Positions 36,536 to 43,767 of a DNA stretch of 63,212 nt are shown piece after piece; positions within the stretch are counted from its first letter, which is position 1; every line of letters begins with the position of its first letter. The translations under genes and the position numbers were made by a program. This DNA comes from Flavobacteriales bacterium (GTDB lineage Bacteria > Bacteroidota > Bacteroidia > Flavobacteriales_D > Crocinitomicaceae). Under the pieces are notes generated by a model. It did no database searches. It saw nothing but the letters and a program-made list of their open reading frames with translations, and had not been told where the DNA came from. The DNA is taken from positions 1-63,212 of the forward strand of contig CANMUN010000010.1 of assembly GCA_947500875.1 (NCBI GenBank), written 5' to 3'.

Positions 36536-37302
36536 TGATTGAAGTGGTTTCGGTCAATAAGACCTTTGGTAAGCAGCAAGTGCTTTTCGCCGTTTCGGCG
36601 ACTTTCCTACCAGGCAAGGTAAATCTGATCATCGGTCAGTCCGGTCAGGGAAAATCCGTGTTAGCAAAATGCATGGTCGGGCTGCATGAGGTGGACTCGG
36701 GAAGCATCTTATTCAACGGAAGGGATTTTACCGCCATGGAGAAAAGCGAGAAAAGTGAAATTCGCCAAGAAATAGGCATGCTGTTTCAAGGAAGCGCCCT
36801 ATTTGACTCCATGACGGTGGAAGAAAATGTAAAATTTCCCCTTTCCATGTTCACCAAAATGACCAAAAAAGAAATGCAAATGCGCGTCGATTTTTGCTTG
36901 GAAAGGGTGAATTTATCGGGAAGAAATGGACTATACCCCTCAGAATGTTCGGGTGGGATGCAGAAACGCGTCGGCATAGCACGCGCGATTTCCATGAACC
37001 CTAAATACTTGTTCTGCGATGAACCTAACTCGGGATTAGACCCCAAAACGGCGATTGTGATCGATAGCCTCATCAAAGATATTACCTACGAATACGGCAT
37101 TACCACCATGGTGATTACCCATGACATGAATTCCGTCATGGAGATTGGTGACAGCGTATTGTTCATACATCAGGGAAAAAAATGGTGGGAAGGCGATCGG
37201 CATTCCATTATTAGCACTGAAAACCCAGAAATAAACGCCTTTGTATTTGCTTCGGAATTCATGAAGGAAATCAAGGAATCGTTAAAAGGACAAAAACGCT
37301 AA
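36535..37302 (+). CDS. MlaF-like ABC transporter ATP-binding protein
   Basis: The 255-residue ATPase has Walker A GQSGQGKS, the Q-loop in GMLFQGSALFDS, signature CSGGMQKRV and Walker B YLFCDEPNSGLDP. Together with the preceding permease it makes the core of an Mla-type lipid transporter. The MCE-domain substrate protein (MlaD) that normally completes the unit is not downstream; a tRNA gene follows. Confidence 0.95.
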   Translation: MIEVVSVNKTFGKQQVLFAVSATFLPGKVNLIIGQSGQGKSVLAKCMVGLHEVDSGSILFNGRDFTAMEKSEKSEIRQEIGMLFQGSALFDSMTVEENVKFPLSMFTKMTKKEMQMRVDFCLERVNLSGRNGLYPSECSGGMQKRVGIARAISMNPKYLFCDEPNSGLDPKTAIVIDSLIKDITYEYGITTMVITHDMNSVMEIGDSVLFIHQGKKWWEGDRHSIISTENPEINAFVFASEFMKEIKESLKGQKR

Positions 37303-37310
37303 CGCTCCTC

Positions 37311-37340
37311 TTGTTATTTTTCATTTCTTTTGTATCTTTG
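37311..37340 (+). promoter_or_regulatory. Promoter of tRNA-Leu
   Basis: TTG at 37311-37313 and TATCTTTG at 37333-37340 are separated by 19 bases, a complete match to the Bacteroidota housekeeping promoter. The tRNA starts 37 bases after the -7 element. Confidence 0.8.
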
Positions 37341-37377
37341 CCGTCCAATTGGCTGAACGTTGCCTGATATTGGAAAT

Positions 37378-37462
37378 GCGGATGTGGTGAAATTGGTAGA
37401 CACGCTAGACTTAGGATCTAGTGCCGTGAGGTGTGCGGGTTCGAGTCCCTCCATCCGCACCA
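37378..37462 (+). tRNA. tRNA-Leu (anticodon UAG), CCA encoded
   Basis: A 7-bp acceptor stem GCGGATG / CATCCGC encloses a class II tRNA with a long variable arm. The anticodon stem GCTAGA/TCTAG surrounds the loop CTTAGGA, giving anticodon TAG for CUA codons. The T-arm GCGGGTTCGAGTCCCTCC is partly paired as usual, and ACCA follows at 37459-37462, so the CCA end is genomically encoded. Confidence 0.95.
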
Positions 37463-37465
37463 AAT

Positions 37466-37495
37466 AGGTCTCGTGAATTCGGGGCCTTTTTTTTT
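37466..37495 (+). terminator. Rho-independent terminator after tRNA-Leu
   Basis: AGGTCTCG at 37466-37473 pairs with CGGGGCCT at 37480-37487 (two G-T pairs) around a 6-nt loop, followed by eight T residues. It ends only 20 bases before the trigger factor start. Confidence 0.75.
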
Positions 37496-37515
37496 GAAAA
37501 TAAAACACAAAAAAT

Positions 37516-38868
37516 ATGAATGTAATTCGTCAAGACGTTGATGCATTAAATGGGTTACTTATCGTTGAAATTGAGCCGAATGATTATGCCCAGAAGGTGA
37601 AAAATCAGCTTGAAAAATACCGTAAAACAGCCAAGATCCCTGGATTTCGTCCAGGTCATACGCCTCTGGCCATTGTTGAAAAACGCTATGGGAAAGCGGT
37701 ATTAGCTGAAGAACTTAACCAACTCGCCAACGATGGCATCAACCGGTTCATCCGTGAAAACAAATTGGAAATCCTGGGTAATCCTATCCCCTCTGAGCAA
37801 CATGCATTGGAAGGATCCTTTGACCAACCGGCCAACTTCAAATTTACCTTTGAAATCGGAATGCCGTCTTCCTTTGATTACGAATCGGTGCTTAAATCCG
37901 GAGTAGAATACCACACTGTAAGGGTGGACGATAAACTCATCGATCAACAAATCGAAGACCTTCGCCGTCGCTATGGGAAAATGATGAATGCGGAAGAAGT
38001 GGGCGAAAAGGATTTAGTGGTTGGTACGTTTGTTGAAACCAATGAAGCCGGCGAAAAAGTGGAGGGTGGCATTCAACATAATACAACCCTATCTTTGGAG
38101 TTTTTAACCCAACAAGAAGGGGCTAAGGACCTGTTGGGCAAAAAAGCAGGTGATTCCATACGTTTGGATCCAACCCTGGTGTCAAAAGACGCTGCTGATA
38201 AGGCTTCGCTTCTTGGATTAACGGAAGACACCCTGCCCGAAAACACCGAAAATTTTGACTTCGAAATCACCGAAATCAAACGGATGGAGATGGCTGAATT
38301 GAACGCAGAGTTCTTCGAAAAACTGTTTCAAAACGGTGAGGTTTCGGACGAAAAAGCGTTGAAAGAACGCGTTAAAAAAGACCTCGAAGGCATGTTCGAA
38401 CGCGACGCAGATCGAATGCTTACACGCAAAGTTTACGAACAGTTGCTTAAAGACGTTTCGATCCAATTTCCTCAAGAATTTTTGAAACGATGGATTAAAC
38501 TCAGTGCTTCATCGCCCATCAGAGATGCGGATATTGACAAAGAATTCGACGACTATTTGAAATCCTTGAAATGGCAATTGATTCAATCCAAAATTTTCAA
38601 AGACAGCAACACGCAGCTGGTTTTTGAAGAAGTCATGGCCTTCACCAAAGGACTGATCGTGAGCAATTATGCCCAGTACGGTCTTCCTGCACCCGAGGAC
38701 CAAGAATTGGAAGCCTCAGCGCGCGAATTGCTCTCTAAAAAAGAACAGGCCAACAACATTTACGATCAATTAGCGGAAGTAAAGCTGACCCAGTTCTTTA
38801 AAACCCATGCCAGCCTGAAGATGAAACCGCTATCGTATGATGATTTCGTTGCAGAAATGCGCAATTAA
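37516..38868 (+). CDS. tig: Trigger factor (ribosome-associated chaperone)
   Basis: The 450-residue chaperone binds at the ribosome exit tunnel. The N-terminal ribosome-binding domain has the conserved KIPGFRPGHTP signature; a PPIase-like middle domain (about 155-245) is divergent, and the C-terminal arms are helical. The length is typical. There is no separate promoter in the 53 bases after tRNA-Leu, so it may depend on read-through of the tRNA terminator. Confidence 0.95.
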   Translation: MNVIRQDVDALNGLLIVEIEPNDYAQKVKNQLEKYRKTAKIPGFRPGHTPLAIVEKRYGKAVLAEELNQLANDGINRFIRENKLEILGNPIPSEQHALEGSFDQPANFKFTFEIGMPSSFDYESVLKSGVEYHTVRVDDKLIDQQIEDLRRRYGKMMNAEEVGEKDLVVGTFVETNEAGEKVEGGIQHNTTLSLEFLTQQEGAKDLLGKKAGDSIRLDPTLVSKDAADKASLLGLTEDTLPENTENFDFEITEIKRMEMAELNAEFFEKLFQNGEVSDEKALKERVKKDLEGMFERDADRMLTRKVYEQLLKDVSIQFPQEFLKRWIKLSASSPIRDADIDKEFDDYLKSLKWQLIQSKIFKDSNTQLVFEEVMAFTKGLIVSNYAQYGLPAPEDQELEASARELLSKKEQANNIYDQLAEVKLTQFFKTHASLKMKPLSYDDFVAEMRN

Positions 38869-38934
38869 TTGCCTAGTGGGGTGTTTTTAAAAAAAATTTA
38901 AGCCACGAACAACATCCGTCGTTGTGGATTGTTT

Positions 38935-38942
38935 TACCTTTG
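38935..38942 (+). promoter_or_regulatory. Promoter -7 element TACCTTTG for the peroxiredoxin gene
   Basis: A perfect -7 box lies 23 bases before the ATG. Just upstream an imperfect inverted repeat (CCAC at 38903, ACAAC at 38909-38913 with GTTGT at 38921-38925 and GG) overlaps the -33 region and might be an operator. Confidence 0.45.
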
Positions 38943-38965
38943 AATTAATTAATAAACTTAAAATT

Positions 38966-39598
38966 ATGTCTGTTATCGTAGGAAAAAAAGCTCCTTCATT
39001 TAGCGCTGCGGCTGTTGTTAATGGCGGCGAAATTGTTAACGATTTTTCCTTGGATCAATACCGTGGAAAAAACCATGTTTTGTTCTTCTTTTATCCCAAA
39101 GATTTTACGTTTGTATGCCCTTCCGAATTGCACGCTTTTCAAAACGCCCTCAGCGAATTCGAAGCACGAGGTGTAAAAGTTGTGGCTTGTTCAACCGACA
39201 CCCAAGAGTCGCACTGGGCTTGGTTGCAAACACCCAAAAACAAAGGGGGAATTGAAGGAGTAAAATATCCCATTGTTGCCGATACCACCAAAACCATTTC
39301 GGAAGCTTACGGAGTACTTGCCGGAGAATACGAGTACGATATGGACGGTACGCTAACGGCAAATGGACCAATGATCGCTTACCGCGGCTTGTTCCTTATC
39401 GACAAATCGGGGACTGTGATGCACCAGTTGGTCAACTTCTTCCCCCTTGGAAGAAACGTGGACGAAGCCCTACGCATGGTGGACGCTTTACAATATTTCG
39501 AGGAGCACGGCGAGGTATGCCCAGCCAACTGGCAAAAGGGTGATGCCGCCATGAAGCCAAGCTTCGACGGTGTAGCCGATTATTTATCGAAACACTAA
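38966..39598 (+). CDS. 2-Cys peroxiredoxin (AhpC/Prx1 type)
   Basis: The frame opens upstream, but the ATG at 38966 (MSVIVGKKAPSF) matches the family and gives 210 residues. The peroxidatic Cys lies in DFTFVCPSE and the resolving Cys in GEVCPANW, with the Thr/Arg network of Prx1 enzymes. It reduces hydrogen and organic peroxides. It is monocistronic with a strong terminator. No reductase partner (AhpF-like) is adjacent. Confidence 0.95.
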   Translation: MSVIVGKKAPSFSAAAVVNGGEIVNDFSLDQYRGKNHVLFFFYPKDFTFVCPSELHAFQNALSEFEARGVKVVACSTDTQESHWAWLQTPKNKGGIEGVKYPIVADTTKTISEAYGVLAGEYEYDMDGTLTANGPMIAYRGLFLIDKSGTVMHQLVNFFPLGRNVDEALRMVDALQYFEEHGEVCPANWQKGDAAMKPSFDGVADYLSKH

Positions 39599-39621
39599 TT
39601 ACTACGTAATTAAGCAACTTC

Positions 39622-39649
39622 AAGCCCGAAATTTTCGGGCTTTTTTTTT
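39622..39649 (+). terminator. Rho-independent terminator after peroxiredoxin
   Basis: AAGCCCGAAA pairs with TTTCGGGCTT and is followed by a run of T residues, the standard layout. Confidence 0.85.
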
Positions 39650-39714
39650 GCGCCAAGGCAACGCGAATAGTACTGTCTCGTTAAGGCTAACAAGAAACCC
39701 TAAATTTTACGGCC

Positions 39715-41151
39715 ATGAAAAAACTAATCTACCTCTGCGTGATGGTGGCAGGAGCCTCTTTCGCACAAAAAAACTCGGTAAATATTTCAACTGCTGAATA
39801 CGATCAATTAAAGAAAAGCGGTCAATTAAATGCAGGAACCGTGTATCAATTTTCCGACTTAGTGGCCCCAAACCCCTCAAAGCCCAATCCTTCAACCCAA
39901 AAAAATGCGCTTTGCGGCTGCATGCTGACCTTGGACAACACCTATACCTTGGCGATGGCACCCAACGACGACGGATCTTCGAGCTATATCCAACTTCCGT
40001 TCAGTTTTGATTTTTACGGAACCCAGTACGATAGCGTGATCATCAACAACAATGGTAACATTTCGTTTTTAGCCCCCTACTTTGAATTTACAGCTAATCC
40101 TTTTCCTGATCCGAGCTACAACATGATCGCTCCTTTTTGGGGAGATGTCGATACGCGTTCCGCGAACGGAGGAAACGTTTGGTACAAAGTTACCAACGAT
40201 GCCTTGATTGTCATCTGGGACCATGTGGGATACTTCGACATGAACGACAACCTAACCAATACCTTTCAATTGGTAATTTCGAACGGTCAAGATACCATCA
40301 TTCATGGCAACAACAACATTTCATTTTGCTATGGCGACATGCAGTGGACCACGGGTGACGCCTCATCGGGAGTTGGTGGATTTGGAGGATTTGCCACGAC
40401 CGTTGGTGTAAATATTGGCAACGGTGTAGACTTTTTCCAAGTAGGCCAATTTGACGCACCGGGAACTGGGTTTGATGGTCCGTACGGTCTAGCCGACCAG
40501 GTGGATTTCTTAGACGATCAAGAAGTGTACTTCGATGTTGCGGGCATGAACGCCGCCAACATCCCTCCGTTGGTAATCAACAGCAACATTTGCGACACCA
40601 TCGATGTGTATACTGGCGACACGCTTCACAAAAGCATGAACCTCGCTCAATTTACCTTATCCCTCATGACACCGGAATATGGACAAGTGCTTTCCTACGA
40701 CATATCAAGCGATGCACCGACCGGATTCAGTTATACCGAAAGTGTTGGTAACGATGATTACATTGCTTTGGAATGTTCTTTTGATGCTCAGGGACTTCAA
40801 GAAGGCATGTATCATATTTTTGTCAACGCTTCCGACAACGGATTACCCGCCGAAAATGTCTCGATTTCGATACCTGTGAGGGTGCATCAAGGCCAAGCGG
40901 CAGGTATTCAAACCCAAACCATTGCAGGTTTACAGGTTTACCCCAACCCTTCCAACGGAGCCATCACCCTTACTGCACACGAAGAATTGCAACGTATTTC
41001 GTTGATTTCCATGAGCGGCAATGTGGTTTTGGAGCGAACTTTGAACGGATTTGAAACCGAAATCAACCGCATTGCACCGGGGTCATATCTACTTCGCGCA
41101 GTAGACCGCAACGACGCTGTGCAAACCTTGCGTTTTGAGGTTTTACCCTAA
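39715..41151 (+). CDS. T9SS-secreted protein with NIDO-like domain
   Basis: The 478-residue protein has a signal peptide (MKKLIYLCVMVAGASFAQ), a NIDO-like (nidogen) region of about 80-280 (LPFSFDFYGTQYDSVIINNNGNISF, MIAPFWGDVDTR, VIWDHVGYF), then a beta-sandwich-like segment and a type A C-terminal sorting domain (LQVYPNPSNG, MSGNVVLERT, GSYLLRAVD). It is therefore a surface or released cargo of the type IX system, likely adhesive; no enzyme motif is visible. Confidence 0.88.
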   Translation: MKKLIYLCVMVAGASFAQKNSVNISTAEYDQLKKSGQLNAGTVYQFSDLVAPNPSKPNPSTQKNALCGCMLTLDNTYTLAMAPNDDGSSSYIQLPFSFDFYGTQYDSVIINNNGNISFLAPYFEFTANPFPDPSYNMIAPFWGDVDTRSANGGNVWYKVTNDALIVIWDHVGYFDMNDNLTNTFQLVISNGQDTIIHGNNNISFCYGDMQWTTGDASSGVGGFGGFATTVGVNIGNGVDFFQVGQFDAPGTGFDGPYGLADQVDFLDDQEVYFDVAGMNAANIPPLVINSNICDTIDVYTGDTLHKSMNLAQFTLSLMTPEYGQVLSYDISSDAPTGFSYTESVGNDDYIALECSFDAQGLQEGMYHIFVNASDNGLPAENVSISIPVRVHQGQAAGIQTQTIAGLQVYPNPSNGAITLTAHEELQRISLISMSGNVVLERTLNGFETEINRIAPGSYLLRAVDRNDAVQTLRFEVLP

Positions 41152-41172
41152 GGTGAGAACCACGAAAAACTT

Positions 41173-41199
41173 AAGCCATCGGAAACGGTGGCTTTTTTT
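41173..41199 (+). terminator. Rho-independent terminator after the NIDO-like gene
   Basis: AAGCCATCG pairs with CGGTGGCTT (one G-T) around a GAAA loop, followed by T residues. Confidence 0.8.
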
Positions 41200-41297
41200 A
41201 TGCTGCTCGAATAACAATTCAATGTGGAAATCTAATGGTTGAAATGGAAATTGCGACGGCCGTTAGGAAGTAAATTAGCCTAAAAAAATACGCAGTA

Positions 41298-42050
41298 ATG
41301 AAAAAAAACCTCACCAATGCCGTCTCGACCTTATTCCTAACCTGCCTCAGCCTGTTCGTTCATGCACAAAACAGCATGGGTGGCGATGCCAACGTTGCTC
41401 CTGATGCAGGTAAAGTTCAAAAAGTAGCAGAAGTTTCCGCTTTTGATTTCTTATTAAAGGGAGGGGTGTTTTTAATACCCATTGTACTCTTGTTGTTTTA
41501 CACTTTATATGTCATTATTGAGCGGTATTTGTACATCAAACGAACCACAAAATTCGATGCAAAAATCATTGACAGCATTCGACCACATATGGCCAAAGCT
41601 GCTTACAAAGACGCGTTATCGATCCTCCAAAGCAACGACACGGCCTACGCATCGGTAATCAAAGAGGGCATATCAAGCGTTGATTCCGATGCAAAGCAAC
41701 CACAAGTAGAATCCAACATGGAAAAAGTGGCCAACATTGAAATTGGTAAAATGGAGAAGAATTTGGGGCACCTCGGTCTAATTGCAGGTATTGCTCCCAC
41801 CCTTGGTTTCATTGGAACCATTTCGGGGGTTATCAAAATATTCTATTCGATATCCATTACCGAAAACGTATCCATCGGTAACATCTCCGGAGGGCTTTAC
41901 GAGAAAATGATTTCCTCGGGTGCTGGTTTGGTAGTAGGTATTATCGCCTTTTCAGGATATCACCTCCTGAATGCGCTCATTGATGCCTATGCCTTACGCA
42001 TTCAACAACTGAACATGGAGTTTATCAAGTCTTCGCAATCCGCATCCTAA
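41298..42050 (+). CDS. exbB: MotA/TolQ/ExbB proton channel family protein
   Basis: The 250-residue protein has a possible N-terminal signal (cleavage near VHAQ) and then three membrane segments: about 55-75 (FLIPIVLLLFYTLYVIIE), 155-178 (GLIAGIAPTLGFIGTISGVI) and 200-225. The proton-channel motif GTISGVIKIF matches ExbB/TolQ. With ExbD it uses the proton motive force to energise outer-membrane transport; no TonB gene is adjacent. Confidence 0.9.
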   Translation: MKKNLTNAVSTLFLTCLSLFVHAQNSMGGDANVAPDAGKVQKVAEVSAFDFLLKGGVFLIPIVLLLFYTLYVIIERYLYIKRTTKFDAKIIDSIRPHMAKAAYKDALSILQSNDTAYASVIKEGISSVDSDAKQPQVESNMEKVANIEIGKMEKNLGHLGLIAGIAPTLGFIGTISGVIKIFYSISITENVSIGNISGGLYEKMISSGAGLVVGIIAFSGYHLLNALIDAYALRIQQLNMEFIKSSQSAS

Positions 42051-42053
42051 GCC

Positions 42054-42452
42054 ATGGCTATCAAAAGAAACAAACGATTCCACATGGAGGTTGCCACAGG
42101 AGCACTGAGCGACATCATGTTTTTCTTGCTTTTGTTTTTCCTGATCATTTCCACCTTAGCGAATCCCAACGTGATTAAGGTGCCATTACCGGAATCCAAA
42201 ACGACTTCCAAGACCAACAAGCAGCACTTGACCTTGACGGTAACCGCCGAAAAAAAATACTATTTGGACAAGGACGAAGTAGCCTTCAATCAATTGGAAG
42301 CGGCCTTAGTTACCAAAACCCAGGAACTAAACGATAACACGGTTGTATTGCGCATTCCTTATGACTCTCCGGTTCAAGACTTAGTAGATTTGTTAAGGAT
42401 TGGAATGGACAATAACTTGAAGGTCATTATCGCTACGAAAGGCGAAAACTAA
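42054..42452 (+). CDS. exbD: ExbD/TolR biopolymer transport protein
   Basis: The 132-residue protein has a short cytoplasmic start, one membrane helix (DIMFFLLLFFLIISTLA) holding the conserved Asp at its cytoplasmic edge, and a periplasmic domain with LPESKTTS. Spacing to exbB is 3 bases. Many Flavobacteriia have two exbD copies behind exbB; only one is here. Confidence 0.92.
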   Translation: MAIKRNKRFHMEVATGALSDIMFFLLLFFLIISTLANPNVIKVPLPESKTTSKTNKQHLTLTVTAEKKYYLDKDEVAFNQLEAALVTKTQELNDNTVVLRIPYDSPVQDLVDLLRIGMDNNLKVIIATKGEN

Positions 42453-42458
42453 TACGCT

Positions 42459-42794
42459 TTACACCAAGCGGTATTCCAGGTAGGCAATTACAGCTTCAAA
42501 TTTTGCGATGCTTTTCTTTTTTCGAACCATCATTACCGCGGAAGGAATATTGATGAGCAGAATGGCCATCACATACCACCAGTAGAAATACAAGGAGGAA
42601 TAGATTATTGCGCCGCAAATGCTCAAAGCAAAACAGGCATGGACAACACGCAGGTTTTTTCGATCAGCGCTAAGGATCTCTTTCAATTCATTGATGAATG
42701 CTCTTTTTTCAAAACAATCGAGGGAATCAAAATGATCAATAAGGGAAAAGTGCTTGGGAATGGTCGGCAGTGCAGCGGGTGGGATTTCGGACAT
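42459..42794 (-). CDS. Small membrane protein of unknown function
   Basis: The start at 42794 (MSEIPPAALPTIPKHF) is preferred over the ATG at 42809. The 111 residues hold an N-terminal soluble helix (FSLIDHFDSLDCFEKRAFINELKEIL), two membrane helices in a row (VVHACFALSICGAIIYSSLYFYWWYVMAILLINIPSAVMM) and a short Lys-rich cytoplasmic tail. No family recognised. It converges on exbD with a 6-base gap. Confidence 0.7.
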   Translation of the reverse strand: MSEIPPAALPTIPKHFSLIDHFDSLDCFEKRAFINELKEILSADRKNLRVVHACFALSICGAIIYSSLYFYWWYVMAILLINIPSAVMMVRKKKSIAKFEAVIAYLEYRLV

Positions 42795-42803
42795 GTTTTT
42801 TAT

Positions 42804-42876
42804 CCACAAAATGCAAAAAACCGGAACGGTTACAATGGTTCAACTTGCGAAAGCAAGTTGAACCATTATTTTGTGG
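42804..42876. repeat. Nested inverted repeats
   Basis: CCACAAAAT (42804-42812) pairs with ATTTTGTGG (42868-42876). Between them are a small hairpin (AACCG GAA CGGTT, 42819-42831) and a perfect 15-bp stem with a GAAA loop (42834-42848 with 42853-42867). The three stems would form a closed three-way structure on either strand. The large stem contains the stop codon of the minus-strand gene at 42840. No copy was noticed elsewhere in the window. Confidence 0.7.
42813..42831 (-). terminator. Small terminator within the nested repeat (minus strand)
   Basis: Read on the minus strand, AACCG-TTC-CGGTT is followed by a T run (TTTT), so it can end transcription of the small gene at 42840-43196 just after its stop codon. 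Confidence 0.45.
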
Positions 42877-43196
42877 GCGCCGCCATTTATCAGGCCCCAC
42901 ATATATTGAAGGTGAGTGGGGTTGGTTAAGGAGTACATGGCTCTCCTTATGTTGGTTGGGGAGGAAAGGGTCTTCAGAAAGGTTAAACTTCCTGACTTGT
43001 CTATCTTAAAAAAAACAAGGGTGCCTTTTTCTGAAGGCAAGGACGCGCAAAGGCTTTTCCATTGGTCGAAGGTAGCTTCTTGGCTTAGTTGGTTTTCGTA
43101 GGACCAACCGGTTTTGTTGTTAAGGTTTACAGTAGTTTGAACTTTTTTAAGGACGGGAAAAAAGTACATTTCAGTACCGGAAACGGTGTTCATCAT
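42840..43196 (-). CDS. Small protein of unknown function
   Basis: The 118-residue reading (MMNTVSGTEMYFF start) has codon use like the neighbouring genes and no membrane segment; it is Lys/Ser/Thr-rich with SPTNIRRAMYSLTN near the end. The frame stays open to an ATG at 43319, which would add an unusually Phe/Cys-rich hydrophobic segment from a poly-A tract; I think that unlikely but cannot exclude a signal anchor. A perfect -7 box on this strand lies at 43406-43413. No family recognised. Confidence 0.5.
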   Translation of the reverse strand: MMNTVSGTEMYFFPVLKKVQTTVNLNNKTGWSYENQLSQEATFDQWKSLCASLPSEKGTLVFFKIDKSGSLTFLKTLSSPTNIRRAMYSLTNPTHLQYMWGLINGGAHKIMVQLAFAS

Positions 43197-43497
43197 TGTA
43201 TAAAATTTAGGATTAATAAAAAAAAAACAGGGACAACAAAGGATAAAAAAAAAGAAGTGTTGATAAGGGCCAAAGGGTATCAACCAGCATGTCAAAGAGC
43301 ATCCGTTCCGAGCCAACAAGGCAAGGCGAGGCCAATAAAGATTGGCTTAATAAATTTTGATTTTTTTTGAGGAGGAGAGTAAACCGTATCGGTTATGACA
43401 TAAATCAAATATATTAAAAGATATTGGATAAAAAAATCTTTTTGGAACTTTTTTGCTCGATTATCGCAATTTCATAGGGCGCTGCCGTTGAAATTTA
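43197..43497. other. AT-rich gap before tRNA-Phe
   Basis: About 300 bases with several A/T homopolymer runs and no convincing plus-strand gene. It contains TATATTTG on the minus strand (43406-43413), a likely -7 box for the small gene at 42840. AAAAGAT / ATCTTTT at 43416-43442 could form a weak stem. No repeat or mobile element end was recognised. Confidence 0.5.
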
Positions 43498-43528
43498 TTT
43501 GGCAAGAAATAAAAATAGTGTAACTTTG
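43498..43528 (+). promoter_or_regulatory. Promoter of tRNA-Phe
   Basis: TTTG at 43498-43501 and TAACTTTG at 43521-43528 are separated by exactly 19 bases, the complete Bacteroidota promoter. The tRNA begins 18 bases after it. Confidence 0.85.
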
Positions 43529-43545
43529 CAGTCCAATTATGGGCT

Positions 43546-43618
43546 GGTACCTTAGCTCAGTTGGTAGAGCAAAGGACTGAAAATCCTTGTGTCCCTGGTT
43601 CGATTCCTGGAGGTACCA
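43546..43618 (+). tRNA. tRNA-Phe (anticodon GAA)
   Basis: The acceptor stem GGTACCT pairs with AGGTACC; D-arm TTAGCTCAGTTGGTAGAGC, anticodon loop with GAA in GGACTGAAAATCC, and T-loop GGTTCGATTCC are all standard. The discriminator is A at 43618 and the following bases CAT show that CCA is not encoded, unlike tRNA-Leu above. Confidence 0.95.
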
Positions 43619-43622
43619 CATG

Positions 43623-43650
43623 AAACCCTGACGCTTCGGTCAGGGTTTTT
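43623..43650 (+). terminator. Rho-independent terminator after tRNA-Phe
   Basis: AAACCCTGAC pairs with GTCAGGGTTT around a 6-nt GCTTCG loop and continues into a T run. Confidence 0.85.
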
Positions 43651-43767
43651 TGTTTTCTAAACAAGCTATTCGTAACGAAACTGCCTTTCCGACATTAACC
43701 ATTAGACGGTTACTTTTTAATTTTTCGTATGAAGCACTGATACCTCAACACATAAAAACCAATCCTT

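Noticed and set aside
42800..42808. Perfect DnaA box TTATCCACA, near a hairpin and AT-rich DNA, suggesting an origin
   Set aside because: It is a single box; one such 9-mer is expected about 0.5 times in this window by chance, and no cluster of boxes was found around it.
43089..43370. 93-residue plus-strand open frame in the AT-rich gap
   Set aside because: Low-complexity Lys-rich translation lying opposite the more gene-like minus-strand frame.
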